A stretch of 64,000 nt of DNA from Actinostola sp. cb2023 (GCA_033675265.1 JAUJYZ010001210.1:573501-637500); one strand, 5' to 3'; positions 21,850-33,815 are shown, counted from the first letter of the stretch. Notes: generated from the letters alone by a model not told the origin. A program made the numbers and translations.

Positions 21850-23265
21850 TCTTTTAAAGCTTTTTAATTGCAGCTTCAATATAAACTGTAACAAGCAAAT
21901 AATAGTTTTTGTCTGGAGTTCTTAAATATAAAAATTTCATCGAAAAGTGACCAGCACTGTATAAAAAGTATAAATCAGGGCAAATAACTTCCACTCGTCC
22001 GCTCGTCTGAGACGAGTAGTTTTTACTTCGGACAACTAGATTTCCCAAAGCACTCGTCCGACCGGACGAGTAAAACGTACTGCATACAATATAAGCTACT
22101 ATTCTCTTTAGGTTTTGCAACTCTTTTGAATCAACATCCCTTGTATTAACGTGAGAAAAAAACACCAATTATTTACCTCGATCATTCGGGTCATGTCGGG
22201 TTTGACTTGTAGCATGCTTTGCATCACGTAACCTGCCATACACCAGGCCCTAATAATAGCCAAGAAGGGCCTAGCTAGACGCGAGACATGCATTTTCCCG
22301 CGAAATGCTTAAAAACCTTTTATGTTTAAAGAAATTGAGCAGGAATCCGTATTTGTCCGATATATTGGCAAGGAAGGTGAAGTGACAACCACGTTTGTTG
22401 ACATTGTCGATCTCCAGTCTGGAAACGCGGAAGGTATGAAAACTGCCATTATTTTGGTTCCGTTATTAATTATTACACACTTTTATGCGCCTAGAGCCGT
22501 TCTGTATCAGGCGCTATATAAATGCATATTATTATTACACATGAATGCTCATTGTTCAAATGTAAGAATAGTAAATAAACATTGCTTTACTCAAGTTGAA
22601 AGAAAAACAGCGATCAAGGAGATGGTGCACAATTTTATTCGATTTGCATACTAATTAGCGTGAGACCACTCTTTTCTTATTGGTCAATTATTGTAAGGTG
22701 ACACGGCTGACTGAGTTCTGTTTCTGGCCATTGACATAATGATACTCAAATCTTAATTCGGAATATCATTAATTCCAGAGAAAACTACTTTATTATTTCA
22801 CAGTACAAGTCAAAAAGCCCTTTTAATTTAATTCATTGTCTTGCTTGTTTTTTATTTTATTTATGTTTCTTTTTTGGTTATTAATAATAAATATTGGTGT
22901 ATTTCTCTAGGAAATCGTCTTTTTTTTTTGGACAAGTAGATTTATCATTCGGACAACTAAATTCTAAAGTGGAAAGGAGATAACGTTTTTTGCCCTGTAA
23001 ATAATATAACTACAAAAAGTACTAATAAAACTACAGTCATTTTGAGAAGTAGACCGATGACTAATATAATAATAATATATAAAATAATAATAATAAATTA
23101 TGAACTACAATATTCTTCCATTTTTAAATAATACATGCTATATGGACAAAAATTGTTTGAGAATGACTTGTATGTTTGTTTATAAATTTATGCATCGACC
23201 AAAACAACGAATCTATAGAACGAATCTATTGTGTTACTTTTTCTATTGTTCACAATAGATTTGTT
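21850..23265. other. No intact gene; SINE/LINE-like tail
   Basis: At 22485-22545 a tail-like sequence (GCGCTATATAAATGCATATT followed by ATT repeats) resembles retroposon 3' ends. CTCGTC/GGACAA repeats occur at 21995-22065 and 22930. The remainder is AT-rich with no supported exon. Confidence 0.45.
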
Positions 23266-23272
23266 CTATTGC

Positions 23273-24021
23273 TTGATTCCCATTTAGCAATTGCAGCTTT
23301 CTAGCTGCATCCCTACACTTTTGGTTGGATGCATCTACCACGTCGGGCCAAAAAGGCCCCGAAATCGGCACCAGTCATTCAACTTCTACAGTTTTAATCC
23401 AATCAAAATGAAACTTGGCAACATGTGCTGTCATGTTGCCAAGTTTCATTTTGATTGGATTAAAACTGTAGAAGTTGAATGACTGGTGCCGATTTCGTGG
23501 CATTTTTGGCCCGACGTGTACAATGGTCTGGTGTTTTTTTTTGGATCATTTCCTTTCCATAATGTGCATAGTTTGAATGTGGCTTTATTGTAAACAGCAA
23601 GCGCTGGGAACCCAAGCTTTACATATATGGTAATGAACTTGATGGAAAACATTTTTTTTTCTATTGTGACAAGGTTGCACACTCTAATGGCAAAAAAAAT
23701 GACACCTTTGACGACAAAATGTTTATAAAATAGCACCCAAACAAAAAAAGAAAAATCTATAGAATGTGAAAAGCATGATTACATATCTCTTGGCTCAATT
23801 TAAATTCATCTTGCTTGCCTAAACTAATTTTTGCAATGGTAGGTAGTTAAAATGTCATCTTGGCTACTTTTTCCTGATCCAACTCAGTTTTGGTTGATCT
23901 TCTTGAACTGAACAATATGCTACGGCTCAGCTCTTCCATTGTAAACAGTTTATCAAGAAGCCTCAAAGCATTTTTGTGAGGCTCCAGGAGCCTTCACAAG
24001 CATGAGGTTGTAACCATTGTG
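23273..24021 (-). pseudogene. Partial duplicate of BEN gene exons, decayed
   Basis: Segments 23273-23338 plus 23519-23575 match the terminal exon (24862-24995) of the neighbouring BEN gene, and 23857-24021 matches its preceding exon. The exon copy at 23857-24021 has lost 5 bp relative to the parent (around GGCTCC..AGGAGCC) and has changed codons near its 3' end (KVAKMTF then stop). The terminal-exon copy is split by a hairpin MITE. Order and orientation equal the parent, so this is a tandem segmental duplication that decayed. Confidence 0.85.
23339..23518. mobile_element. 180 bp hairpin MITE with 3 bp TSD
   Basis: Arms of 87 bp start CACGTCGGGCC and are inverted with two mismatches around a 6 bp loop (TGCTGT). 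Flanks are TAC/TAC. The paralogous exon at 24.9 kb provides the empty site (CATCTACAATGG). A 3 bp duplication is compatible with PIF/Harbinger-type insertion. Confidence 0.9.
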
Positions 24022-24120
24022 TGGTCACTCGCTCTCTCAGTCAATTATGTCGATCAAGCTTTTTCCGTGCTTATTTATCATGGAAAGTGCACTGAGATGT
24101 CACATTATGTGCGCTATATA

Positions 24121-24262
24121 GACCTAATGCAATAATGTCCTATTTAATTGTTCTCGACTGACTAGCCTCATGTTCATGTAGAAATACAAAAGCATTTTCA
24201 TCTGTATGAGAGGCTAGTCAGTCCAGAACAATGGCATTTGGACAACATTATTGCATTCGGTC
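24121..24262. mobile_element. Small foldback MITE flanked by TATA
   Basis: GACCTAATGCAATAATGTCC...GGACAACATTATTGCATTCGGTC form inverted arms of about 50 bp, flanked by TATA on both sides. Confidence 0.7.
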
Positions 24263-24861
24263 TATAAGAACAAATAATAATTAAAAAAAATATTTTGTAG
24301 CCAAAATCGGTATTTTTTTGGCCATTACAGTGCACCCTTTGTATTATTTGTTTACATTACAATATGATGCAAAGTTGTCTACGAGGTAATGCACCCTTGA
24401 ACTGAGAACACACACACAAATTCACGACTCAGGGAGACCAGACCGTTGCACCGGGAGACAATCCCCTACTCTTTGCGAACAATGCAACCTGATATTTTAC
24501 GTCCACCTTATATAGGGTTAGAAGTGAAGGCAGATGGGACCTACGGTTTAATGTCCAATCCGAGAAGACAGGGTACAAGAAAGTAAGAAAGTACAGTCTC
24601 TTGCTTAAGATTTTACCATCAAGTTTTTCACCTCTAATGTATATGGCCATGTACTAATGCAAATGGGAACACTTCAATTAATTTCAGGTTGAGCATTTAA
24701 TGGCAAATTGTGTTGCGATCATTGAGTGATCACATCATACTTGGTGATAAGATCATCCCAGCCGCATAGTTTGACATTTTGAAATTGCGAGAACATTGCC
24801 ATTACATGCCCAATTTACTCAGTGAAAGGCTGATATTACAATATTATTCCATGTTCCGAGT

Positions 24862-27800
24862 TCAAACCTGATCCTGATTCCCATTTAGCAATTGCAGCTT
24901 TCTAGCTGCATCCCTACACTTTTGGTTGGATACATCTACAATGGTCTGGTGTTTTTTTGGGATCATTTCCTTTCCATAATGTGCATGGAGGACATCTAAA
25001 ATGAAAAAGGACAAAAAGCAATTTAATTTAATTATAAAGATTATCATTCGAAACCTGAGCTGTGTACTAACCCACAGATCCTATGTGTGCCTAACTATTT
25101 GTTGAGTCGAGATTGGGTTCGATATACAGGTATTATCACTATATATGCAGGGACTACTATATATGCCTCCTCAGGGGGCAATTATAAATTTTACTTCATT
25201 AATTATTGCACTTACCAAACATCTTGGCTACTTTTTCCTGATCGAACAGAGTTTTGGTTGATCTTCTTGAACTGAACAATATGCTACGGCTCAGCTCTTC
25301 CATTGTAAACAGCTTATCTAGCAGCCTCAAAACATTTTTGTGAGGCTCCTTTACAGGAGCCTTCACCAGCATGAGGTTGTAACCATTGTGTTCCTGAAAG
25401 TCAATACAATTTCTTAATAGATTATTGCAAACTATCTTTACTGTAAGTGCTCTATTCATTCCCAGGGGTGCTTGGGGAAGGATGCTAATCAATCACCCAA
25501 AATATTTGTCACAACAGGGGTCCCACAAGGTGTTCAATTGTGGTTGCATTTAATTCACCAATTTGACGCTAGAGCTCACGTGGTGTACTTCATGTTACTG
25601 TCATCAAAACGTTCGTACATTGTCCGTGAATTGCCGTACAAACAAACGCACTAACTTTTGTACAGTTTATCGAGTCGATTTAGTTTTTCGAATTTGTTTG
25701 AGTTTTGAATTAGATTGACAGCAGCGAAAAACCAAGTTCCAGCTAACTGTTTGAATGTCTGAGTTCGCATAATACTGAGAACCACAGTATTACGCATACC
25801 GTCACTCTTTCTGTTAGAGAAAACCTGTATTCTTACAGCATAAAGATCTGACAAATGCATGCTGTCACTCTTTCTGTTAGAGAAAACCTGTATTCTTACA
25901 GCATAAAGATCTGAAAAATGCATGCCGTCACTCTTTGCTGGTACTAGAATAATCAATCAATTATTACTCATAATGCTTTCTATTTGACTGTCAACATTAG
26001 TCCGTCATTTATCCATCTTGATCTAGATCCATAAAAACATGATATCTTTTAACTCAAACCAACTGCCACACATCTCCAAACAATCGGACTGATCATGGGC
26101 ATGCAACAAATTGGATCATCATCAGCCGGTTTCACACCTTTGAAATAATATATTCTCTAAACAAATGTTGGTGTTGGGGGTCATCATACAATCAGCATTA
26201 ACATTACAATACGTCCAAAATAAGTTTAATGGAGCAATACTTACAATAGAAACCAGAGCTGCCTCCTTTTTAGTTGCTGCAAGAGGTAAGCAGGCACTGT
26301 CTAAATCATCACTCTATTGAAAAAGACAACAATGTTCTTATTTATAAATGTTGAAGTCGTAATCAGGCATAATGTTATTTGGGATTTAAAAAGCTATTTA
26401 AAAAAATGTTGAATACTGCATTCCAAGACCCAAGGGCATTGTGGGCCTCATTAATTTGAAATAAACACGGATTTGCTCACTGATGTAGTATAGGTAGTTT
26501 ATTATTTCTGATGGAATACACTAAAGATAAAATAAAATATTATTATTTATATTACTTTAGACAATATTACATGAGTCCCAAAATGCATTTCGGTCTTGGA
26601 ATACACTATTTAGTATGCAGTATTCAACATTAAAAAAAAAAAGCTGTATACATGTATACAGTGATACCCAGTTTATAATATGGACACCACAGGGACAAGA
26701 AAATGTGTCCATATTAACCAGGTGTCCTTATCAAGTGGGATGGAAATGTGTTTATTTTCTGGCTGGCAGGACAAAAAAAAAACTGTCACTAATATCCAGG
26801 TGTCCATTAAGTGGGGGGTTCCACTGTAATATGACACAAGTGCAAAACAGATTGAAGAATGTCATACTTTAAGTGACTATTTGCATACCTGCTATACTGT
26901 ATTTCCTTGATCAAGTGCCCACCCTCAATTAAGCGTCCCCCCTCGACTAAGCGCCCCCCTCCCCTCCCCTAAGAAATATGGTACAGTAAGAGATTACATA
27001 ATATGGCATACACTTGCGTGTTATTACAGTTACGGCATGTTCCTTAACCCTTTCACTACTGGGGGCCATTTGACTGGATTCCCTGTTGTTCCTGGAGCTA
27101 ATTTGAAAGGTCATACAAAATTTCCACCCTAAATTAAAACATATATGCTCAGTAGAATTTGGGGTCCCCAAAGACTGAAGACAATACAAAGAAATATGGC
27201 TGAAATGTTGTTTTATCAGAATATCAGGTTCATATGTGTTATTGAAAAAAGCAATACTTACAAAACAACTTGTAATCTAGTGTTAATTAAAAATATTTGA
27301 ATTTCCCGCCATTGCTCAGGTACGAGTGAAATGAAAACATGATAGAAAATAAGTATTGTATTATATATAGAGAGTCTAAATAAAGAGAAAAGTATCTACA
27401 TAATTATTTACAGTATTTACATGATTGTTTTTGGCCAAACAACAAGCAAAAAAGTTCAAGAATCTGCCTCGTGATACTGCGTGAAGCATCGTCCTTTGCA
27501 AAGAACAACACCACACTGCTGGCACCTACTCTTAGATTCCACAGGGTATCCTTTAGGGGTTGCTCTCCCTGCTGCTTTACAGGCTACACACTGCTTCTTT
27601 CGGCCATCTATAGAGACCAACTGATGGTTGCCAGAGACTCTTTGAGCAGGGTCGACGATAGGATTTGCTTTTCTTTATCGGAAGCTGTACCCATTGATGA
27701 GATTTTTCCCCAACTCCAGGCGAAAATCGCACTCTGGTCTCTTTGCTTTCTGATGTTTTGCATGATAGACGCATTCCAGTACGTAGGCATTACATGCAGA

Positions 27801-30800
27801 CACATTGTAGAGGTACCAGAAAATATACTTGTACCATTTTCGTGACTGTCTACCAATGGTGTAGTAAGATCTCAGTTGATCTGCACGATCAACACCACCC
27901 ATGTTTTTTGTGTACACGTCTGACACACAAGGCTTCTCGATCTCGAACTCTCTGCCAGTCTTTTTCCTCTTAAAGGGGCAATGTCACGGATCGTGATCGA
28001 GGTGGCCTGGGCACTAATTAATCGAAATCTTGAATTCGGTCCACGGTGGACTAAAATCAAGTTCAATGCGAGAAATGTGTGAAGCGGTTCAAATCTTCGA
28101 AATAAGTTGTATTTCATCGTCCTTTATACAGTGTAACCAATGAGTTTTTTCTTCTACACTATTAATTCTATTCGTTGGGAAGCTTGTGGCCTTCTTTACT
28201 TAAAAACCCGATGAGTTGCAGAGGTTCGAAGAAGACATTCTCGAAGGCCTCGATCGGTTGTCGCCGACAAGAAGCTTGACAGAGCTTGGACTGTTTATGA
28301 GTCATGGAATAGACTGAAAACCTCGGGGAAATTTCAAAACGATTCAGCCATCGCTTTGAGGTTGATCGAAGCGAGCTATTCTCACAGTTTACTTCGAAAC
28401 GATATGTTGTAATGGGGATCTAATTTGCTGTCATATTCTGAATGTTCTGTGCGAATTTATTATAAAAGAATAAAAGGCCACAGCATTTGTAATTTCACTT
28501 GAAGGGCATCATTTAAACCAAGCTTCTGTTGAACTGGTCATTACTATATAAATATCTGCAGTAATATTTATTTATTTGATCGGCTTTGGCACCAGTATCG
28601 GCTTTAGGCTTTCAAACGGTTTGTGATTGTTATTGTTATTGCTATGGGTTTAATGCGCATGAGTCGGTGTGACATTGCCCCTTTAACATCATTTAAACCA
28701 AGCTTCTGTTGAAGTGGTCATTATATAAATATCTGCAGTAATATTTATTTATTTGATCGGCTTTGGCACCAGTATCGGCTTTAGGCTTTCAAACCGTTTG
28801 TGATTGTTATTGTTATTGTTATGGTTTTAACGCGCATGAGTCGGTGTGACATTGCCCCTTTAACAGTTCGAGATGGCTCCCCAGGAGAAACATTTGTTGA
28901 TAGAAATGATACATCTCGCTTGTCATGCCACTTCGAAAAGACAAGGGTCCCTTTTGTGCTACTACCGTTTGTCCTGGTTCTCGAAGCTTCTCACTTGCAC
29001 ATGGTGGAAGGCCTTTCCGATTGCAACGGACAGTTGCACAAGTGTAAGTATTCTGGTCTTGCAAATGCTCCATAAGTCGAGGAGAAGTGAAGAAATTATC
29101 AAAAAATAAATGATGATTTCGATTCAAAAATGGTCGGCCCATTTCCATCACCACATCATATCCAAGTCCGTGGATTCTTTGTCGTCCTTGTTCGTTCCCT
29201 CCCAAGTACACTGAAAAGTTCAAGACGTAACCGTTGGCAGAGTCTGCGGCCATCCAGACCTTGAATTCCGTATTTGGTCGGCTTTGCTGGTAAATATTGA
29301 CGAAATGAAAGTCTTCCTTTAAAAGCGATCATTCCCTCATCAATAGAAATATTCTTAGTTGGCGAATAACAGGGTTGAATGTTCCTTAGAACGCCACTCA
29401 AAATCGGCCTCACTTTGAACAAACAGTTGAAGCTCTCTTCTCCGCGAGCTGGCTCATTGCTCGAGTCCTTAAAATGAATGAATTGGCTTATTTCTTCAAA
29501 GCGATTCTGCGTCATTACTTGTTTAATTGCTTCATTCCCTAAATAAGGGAATTGTTTAACAAATCTCAACTCTCAGGGGAGGGGAGAACACAAAGCAATA
29601 GCATCAATTTATGCGGCCGGTTACGTTCAGGAACAACAGACAATTTTTGAGCAGCCGGTTACGGCCGGTTCAGGTGTGAAAGGGTATAAATGTAGTACCA
29701 TATTATTAAAGTTATGTTTCCGAGTCCAAACCATGTTTTTATAATTAAGTTGCCCCCCCTCGATTAAGCACCCCTCGTGATCACAAAATGTGAATCGCCC
29801 AGGATGCTTAATCAAGGAAATACAGTATTTGTTTCTAGTTTTTCTAATATTGTCCAAGGGCTCTCCCCTTCTTAAAAAAACGTTGTTCTTATAAAACACA
29901 CCTTGGAACTGCCAACAGGTGTTGCAGGGCACTTTGTGGCATTCTTTTGTTCTGCATGTAATAGTTCCACCATACTCTTCAATTTTTGTACTTCTTTCCT
30001 TACTTCCTCAATTTCTTTAATGCACTTGCATTCTACTTTTGGCAAATTTGCAAGTGGCTAGACAAATATATATTATTAGTATGTATATTTAACAAATAAC
30101 CAATAGTTTGTCATGGAATGTCCTCTGATAGACCACGGTTTGTATCATCGAGTCGTCAAAATTGCTGTGGAATCATGAGGCGTGTATTCGGTTATTTGTT
30201 GTTTTTTTTACCACAAAAACAAAATAAATCCCACAAGTTACCAACGAAAAGCTTTTGCTTATTGCTCAAAAACATCACAGATTGCGCAATCATGGTCTAT
30301 AATTTTTTCACTTTTTCATTGGTTGATGGAATTTGTAAACAAACATCTTGCCATTTTGATTGGTTGGATTTTGACAAGCAACCATTTGAATGCTACTTCA
30401 AGCTTGTCAAATCAGTTTTCAATTTTATCAGCAAACAGCCTTGTCCTGGGGATCAGCCAAAATCAGTTCAAAATCAAAGTTTTCAAGTCTGAAAGAAACT
30501 CTCAGAGAATGAATTCTCAGTGGGGAAAGCTTCACCCTGTGCCTGGTCATTGTGTGAAATCTGAAAGATGCCTTTTTGACAGTCAACAAAGCTGAAAAAA
30601 TTACTGTAAAATCTAGAAAATGCAGTCTATGGAGAAAAGCACGAGGTCACTTGAAAAATATGAAATAACATTAGAGAACAGTAGTACTTCAGCGAGTATT
30701 CATGGTCTGTGGATTTTTTCAAGTCATGGATTTACCATCAGTGTCCAAAAGTCAACAAATGAACTTTTTTTCCAGTGAACAGCATTGATACGATAGATCT

Positions 30801-33548
30801 AGTTTTTACTTGATTGAAAGAACAAACTGTGGAGAATGTAGCTGCAACTGGTGGGAAATTGGGCTTGCTAATGCTATGAACTGTGGTTGTGATTTACGAT
30901 AGTCAGCACGGCATTGAACACTTAATGACTGGTCCCGAGGGAAACAGTTAATTTTGTTTTCAGTTAATTTTGTTTCCCGAGAATCTCAATGTTACCCGAG
31001 ACGAAGTTGAGTTAAGTCTTTTGTTATATCCCCATAGCCAAACACTGAAATAATTGACCTGATCACATGCGTTTATTCCCCTCTCACGCTTTGATCATGT
31101 GAACATAAACGTGAATGCCAAACGTCAAAACTGTACATGTGATCATGGTTTCGCTGCGTTTGCTCTCTATCCTTTCGCGTTTAGATGTAAACGAGGTCAT
31201 TTTCTCATTCTTAAAAACACAAGTATTCATTTTTATTTTTTTCCCGTTTCCATTTTTAAAACGAAACTCAAAAATGAATCTGACGTTTGGCGTTTTCGCG
31301 TAAATGTGATGCTTAAACTCTCATGATTTGACGCCCGTCATGACGGGCATGGTATGTACTCTGATAGACCACGGTTGATCGACCAATGAGAGAGCGAGAA
31401 ACTGACTAGTTGTGGTAAAAATTACTGTAATTCCTCTATTAACTCCTCCCATCAAAAAGAAGCGCAATGAGTTACTTCATTGAACAAAATACAGTACCGG
31501 TCAGAAGTATCTTAACATTTTTTGCATGTATTCTGAGTGTAAACTACATGTGCGTGTTGAGTGTAGTACACTCAGTTGAATGTATTACACTCAGGTGCGT
31601 TGAGTCCACGCGAACTTCTCTCCATTGTGTTTCAAATAAAGAAAATTACATGTGAAAAAACTCAGAACGAGTTGTTTCGACGATGATAGTTCGATCTTAG
31701 AATGAAGTTTTAACATTAGTGACTTATTTACTTGGACTAACCTCTGTGAATGGAGTTTACCAAAACGCTAAAGTTATATTACGTCGTAACATCTCAATTA
31801 CAAGACCGAAACATTTGAACCTTCAAAGTAAATAATCGATTGAGTAATCGTGGTTTGCGCTTGTAAAACTTTGGGAAACCCATGGAAGAAAACAGAAGAT
31901 AGTTTAACTACTTTATGGACAATTGGCGATCGAAACGCAGCTTTATGGCGTGTACCAGAACAAAACGGTCACAACTTGTGTAAAGACCGGTGACGCGACG
32001 ATAACGATCTCTGTTTTATCAATCTGATAAATCGTTCTAAAACCATATGAAAATCTTTCTCTGGTCATAATTTTCAGTCAGTTACAGCTGAATATTTGAG
32101 ATCTAAGTTTTAAAGCTCAAAAACTAAAATAGAAACGAAAATACCGTAAAGAATGTTCCAAGGTGACAGACAAGTAATTTGCATATATTAGTTGTCACGT
32201 TCAGGTTTGTCTAGATTGAGGTAAGAAAAAAATTGTTTGAGCCGAAATCACGTAACAACCGACAGGTCCAAATTTTGACAACAAAAATATGAATTGGTGA
32301 TTTTGGCTCGATCAATTTCCTTCTTATTTCGTCAGAGCATTACTAGGGACCTCAAAAGGCTGTTCACGAAGTTTAAAAAAAATCATACGAGGGCATAACG
32401 CTTGGCAGCAGTTTTAGTGAAAATAGTGTCGTTTGAATATCAGCTGGCATTCACAAACGCGGCTTACAATGATAATTTTGAATACACTGTCCAAAAGCAG
32501 AATAGTTGAATTACTATTTGTGTTAATCACAATAAAATCCAAGCAATATTGACTTGGAGCGAGTGAGTTAAAAAATACGGCAAACCGGTCAGTCATTATG
32601 CAGGAACCACCTTAAAGCACAAACATTTTGTGAACTATTTGCAGTAAAAAGACCATATTTATGATAGCATTATTCAAATGGTTTTGGAGATATATTTGGA
32701 CAAAATTATGTTCTTGTGTTGAGAATGTGTGACACAAGTCACAGCCGTACGGAAGCTGTAACGCTAATTACAGTCCGTGGGAATAAACCTGTTTCGCTGC
32801 TGTTTTACATTGTAAAATGGTTGTTTTCTTGACTGTGTAATAGCGTTCTACAATAAATATCTGTTATAAAATAATCAATCCACACAGTTAACGAACTTCT
32901 GTAACGAAAAATAACCCACTGCTAAACATTGTAAACAACAACATGGGACGGCGGTATCGTTGCATTGGTAATACGGATTATGTAAATTTGATCTGTGTAA
33001 CAGGTACTTGGTGGGTTGACAGAGTTGCCATGGTTACTGTAAATGATCTTTGTCTCCACACACTCTTGGATCTCATGGGAGCATGTTCATCAACTACAGA
33101 AAGAAACAGTTTTTGCCACGCATCCAAAATATCGTCAATACTGTCAAAAACAAAAGCTGAATCCCATGGTAACTGTTCAACTGATTTGACAAAGGCATTT
33201 TTATCAAATGACTTCATTTAATTTTTGTATTTTAGATTGATGTTCAACTTTTTATAATTATATTTATAGATTTATTTAGTTTAGGTTAGAGGGCCACAAG
33301 TTTATCAGTCTGAGACTGTTTAGTGTCACCCTCATAAAATAAAGTCTTTTGATTACTGCATATGTTTGTCATTTCCAAGTAATATTTTCTAGCTATTATG
33401 ATAAAATAATGTTACCTTTCCCTTCAATTGTTCTTGTTCTTGAACAACATCGTCCTCCAATTCTTGGTCACTATCTTCCACATATGGCGCTGCTACATGT
33501 TTTCTTTTGGAACTTGAAGCGAGGTGCAGTGTGCACACGCAAATACTG
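24862..33548 (-). CDS. Coiled-coil BEN-domain protein, multi-exon
   Basis: Minus-strand exons: 33548(?)-33416, 30057-29902, 26313-26245, 25393-25216 and 24995-24862. All junctions are GT..AG and all phases agree. The upstream exon is acidic with a basic patch (SSSKRKH...DSDQELEDD). The second encodes a clear coiled coil (IKEIEEVRKEVQKLKSMVELLHAEQ). The last two form a BEN-like domain (LLDKLFTMEELSRSIL, FDQEKVAKMFDVLHAHYGKEMIPKK, VSNQKCRDAARKL) and end NGNQDQV-stop. BEN modules with coiled coils act as oligomeric DNA/chromatin-binding factors; nuclear location is inferred. The 5' end is uncertain: an acceptor at 33549 is proposed but the frame is also open above it, and no start codon was fixed. 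The 3.6 kb intron contains nested transposons that do not break coding sequence. A decayed copy of the last two exons lies just downstream. Confidence 0.7.
26404..26632. mobile_element. Inverted-repeat element in BEN gene upstream sequence
   Basis: AATGTTGAATACTGCATTCC at the left and GCAGTATTCAACATT at the right are inverted. CCAAGACC/GGTCTTGG extends the match with an inserted segment in the right arm. Confidence 0.5.
26659..26826. mobile_element. TA-flanked MITE (CAGTGGAACCCCC type)
   Basis: Left end CAGTGATACCCAG and right end inverse GGGGGTTCCACTG, with internal ATGGACACC words near both ends and TA flanks. This fits a Tc1/mariner- or pogo-type non-autonomous element. Confidence 0.65.
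27463..29569 (-). pseudogene. piggyBac transposase (DDE_Tnp_1_7), broken
   Basis: Minus strand. From 29569: RFEEISQFIHFKD, then NISIDEGMIAFKGRLSFRQYLPAKPTKYGIQ, a typical piggyBac catalytic region with an Asp in DEGM. A one-base insertion near 29255 shifts the frame to VWMAADSANGYV and MGRPFLNRNHHLFFDNFFTS (second catalytic Asp in FFDNFFTS). Another shift near 28940 leads to WHDKRDVSFLSTNVSPGEPS. The ORF is then cut by an 886 bp TTAA MITE and resumes KRKKTGREFEIEKP...YTKNMGGVDRADQLRSYY. It ends with the Cys-rich zinc finger (QCVACKAAGR...CQQCGVVLC..CFTQYHE) near 27470. About 100 N-terminal residues expected for the family are absent. It cannot make an intact enzyme. Confidence 0.9.
27974..28859. 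mobile_element. TTAA MITE inside the piggyBac transposase ORF
   Basis: Termini AGGGGCAATGTCAC and GTGACATTGCCCCT are perfect inverses flanked by TTAA at 27970-27973 and 28860-28863. Its removal with one TTAA restores the reading ...RTV-KRKK.... The right part is a 180 bp tandem duplication (from about 28507 and 28687), so a second internal right terminus is present at about 28660-28685. Confidence 0.92.
30100..32430. other. No gene recognised
   Basis: The phrase CTCTGATAGACCACGG occurs twice in the same direction (30122 and 31359). A 20 bp inverted pair (TGCCAAACGTCA / TGACGTTTGGCG) lies near 31115 and 31280, and a GTGTAAACTAC-rich patch at 31530-31600. These suggest old repeat ends. No supported exon. 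Confidence 0.45.
32433..32550. repeat. Dispersed repeat, copy 1
   Basis: About 115 bp containing ATCAGCTGGCATTCACAAAC is about 93% identical, same orientation, to 34647-34760. The copies are 2.2 kb apart. Confidence 0.8.
32978..33217 (-). pseudogene. Non-LTR retrotransposon ORF2 fragment
   Basis: Minus strand reads FVKSVEQLPWDSAFVFDSIDD, then ILDAWQKLFLSVVDEHAP. This resembles the linker between endonuclease and reverse transcriptase in LINE ORF2 proteins (PW...D...W...F..V.D.HAP). Only about 75 residues remain. It abuts, in opposite orientation, a plus-strand LINE-like 3' tail. Confidence 0.65.
33222..33347 (+). mobile_element. LINE-like 3' tail
   Basis: Plus strand TTAGAGGGCCACAAG...CAGTCTGAGACTG...CACCCTCATAAAATAAAGTC. 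A GAGGG/CCCTC pair brackets the tail and a small inverted word (CAGTCTGAGACTG) lies inside, ending in an AATAAA-like signal. Such tails are typical of CR1/L2-group elements. Confidence 0.55.
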
Positions 33549-33815
33549 CTGTTATAGAACCTCCCGAATGGATAGTACTTCAACAACACAAAACCCTCCA
33601 ATTTTGCAAAAGAAACGGAAATATTCTACGAAAATTGCGGCTTATAGTCAGTTTGTTGAGTGTAGGAGTTTGAAGAACTTCCTAGCTGGTACTATGAACT
33701 GGTCAATAAATTATTGATACATGTTTTTTGAATTTAGAAAGCTGCAATTTTTCAAAGTTAATACTCATTATCAATAAAAAATATAATAAACACATTTACC
33801 TAAAGAATCTTTTAA

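Larger units (their letters stand above)
27048..29684 (-). mobile_element. piggyBac-like transposon, defective
   Basis: Starts CCCTTTCAC after TTAA (27044-27047) and ends GTGAAAGGG (inverse) at 29684. The right-hand TTAA now reads TATA. It contains a minus-strand transposase pseudogene split by a TTAA MITE. It sits inside a TA-flanked MITE within the BEN gene intron. Confidence 0.8.
26897..29825. mobile_element. TA-flanked MITE split by a piggyBac insertion
   Basis: Termini CTGTATTTCCTTGATCAAG (left) and CTTAATCAAGGAAATACAG (right) are inverted, with TA on both sides. Further matching GCGTCCCCCCTCGA-like sequence lies inside each end. Without the piggyBac element the MITE would be about 290 bp. 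Confidence 0.7.

Noticed and set aside
24429..24650. 73-codon minus frame downstream of the BEN gene
   Set aside because: The gene already has a stop at 24862, and no domain or splice site supports this stretch.
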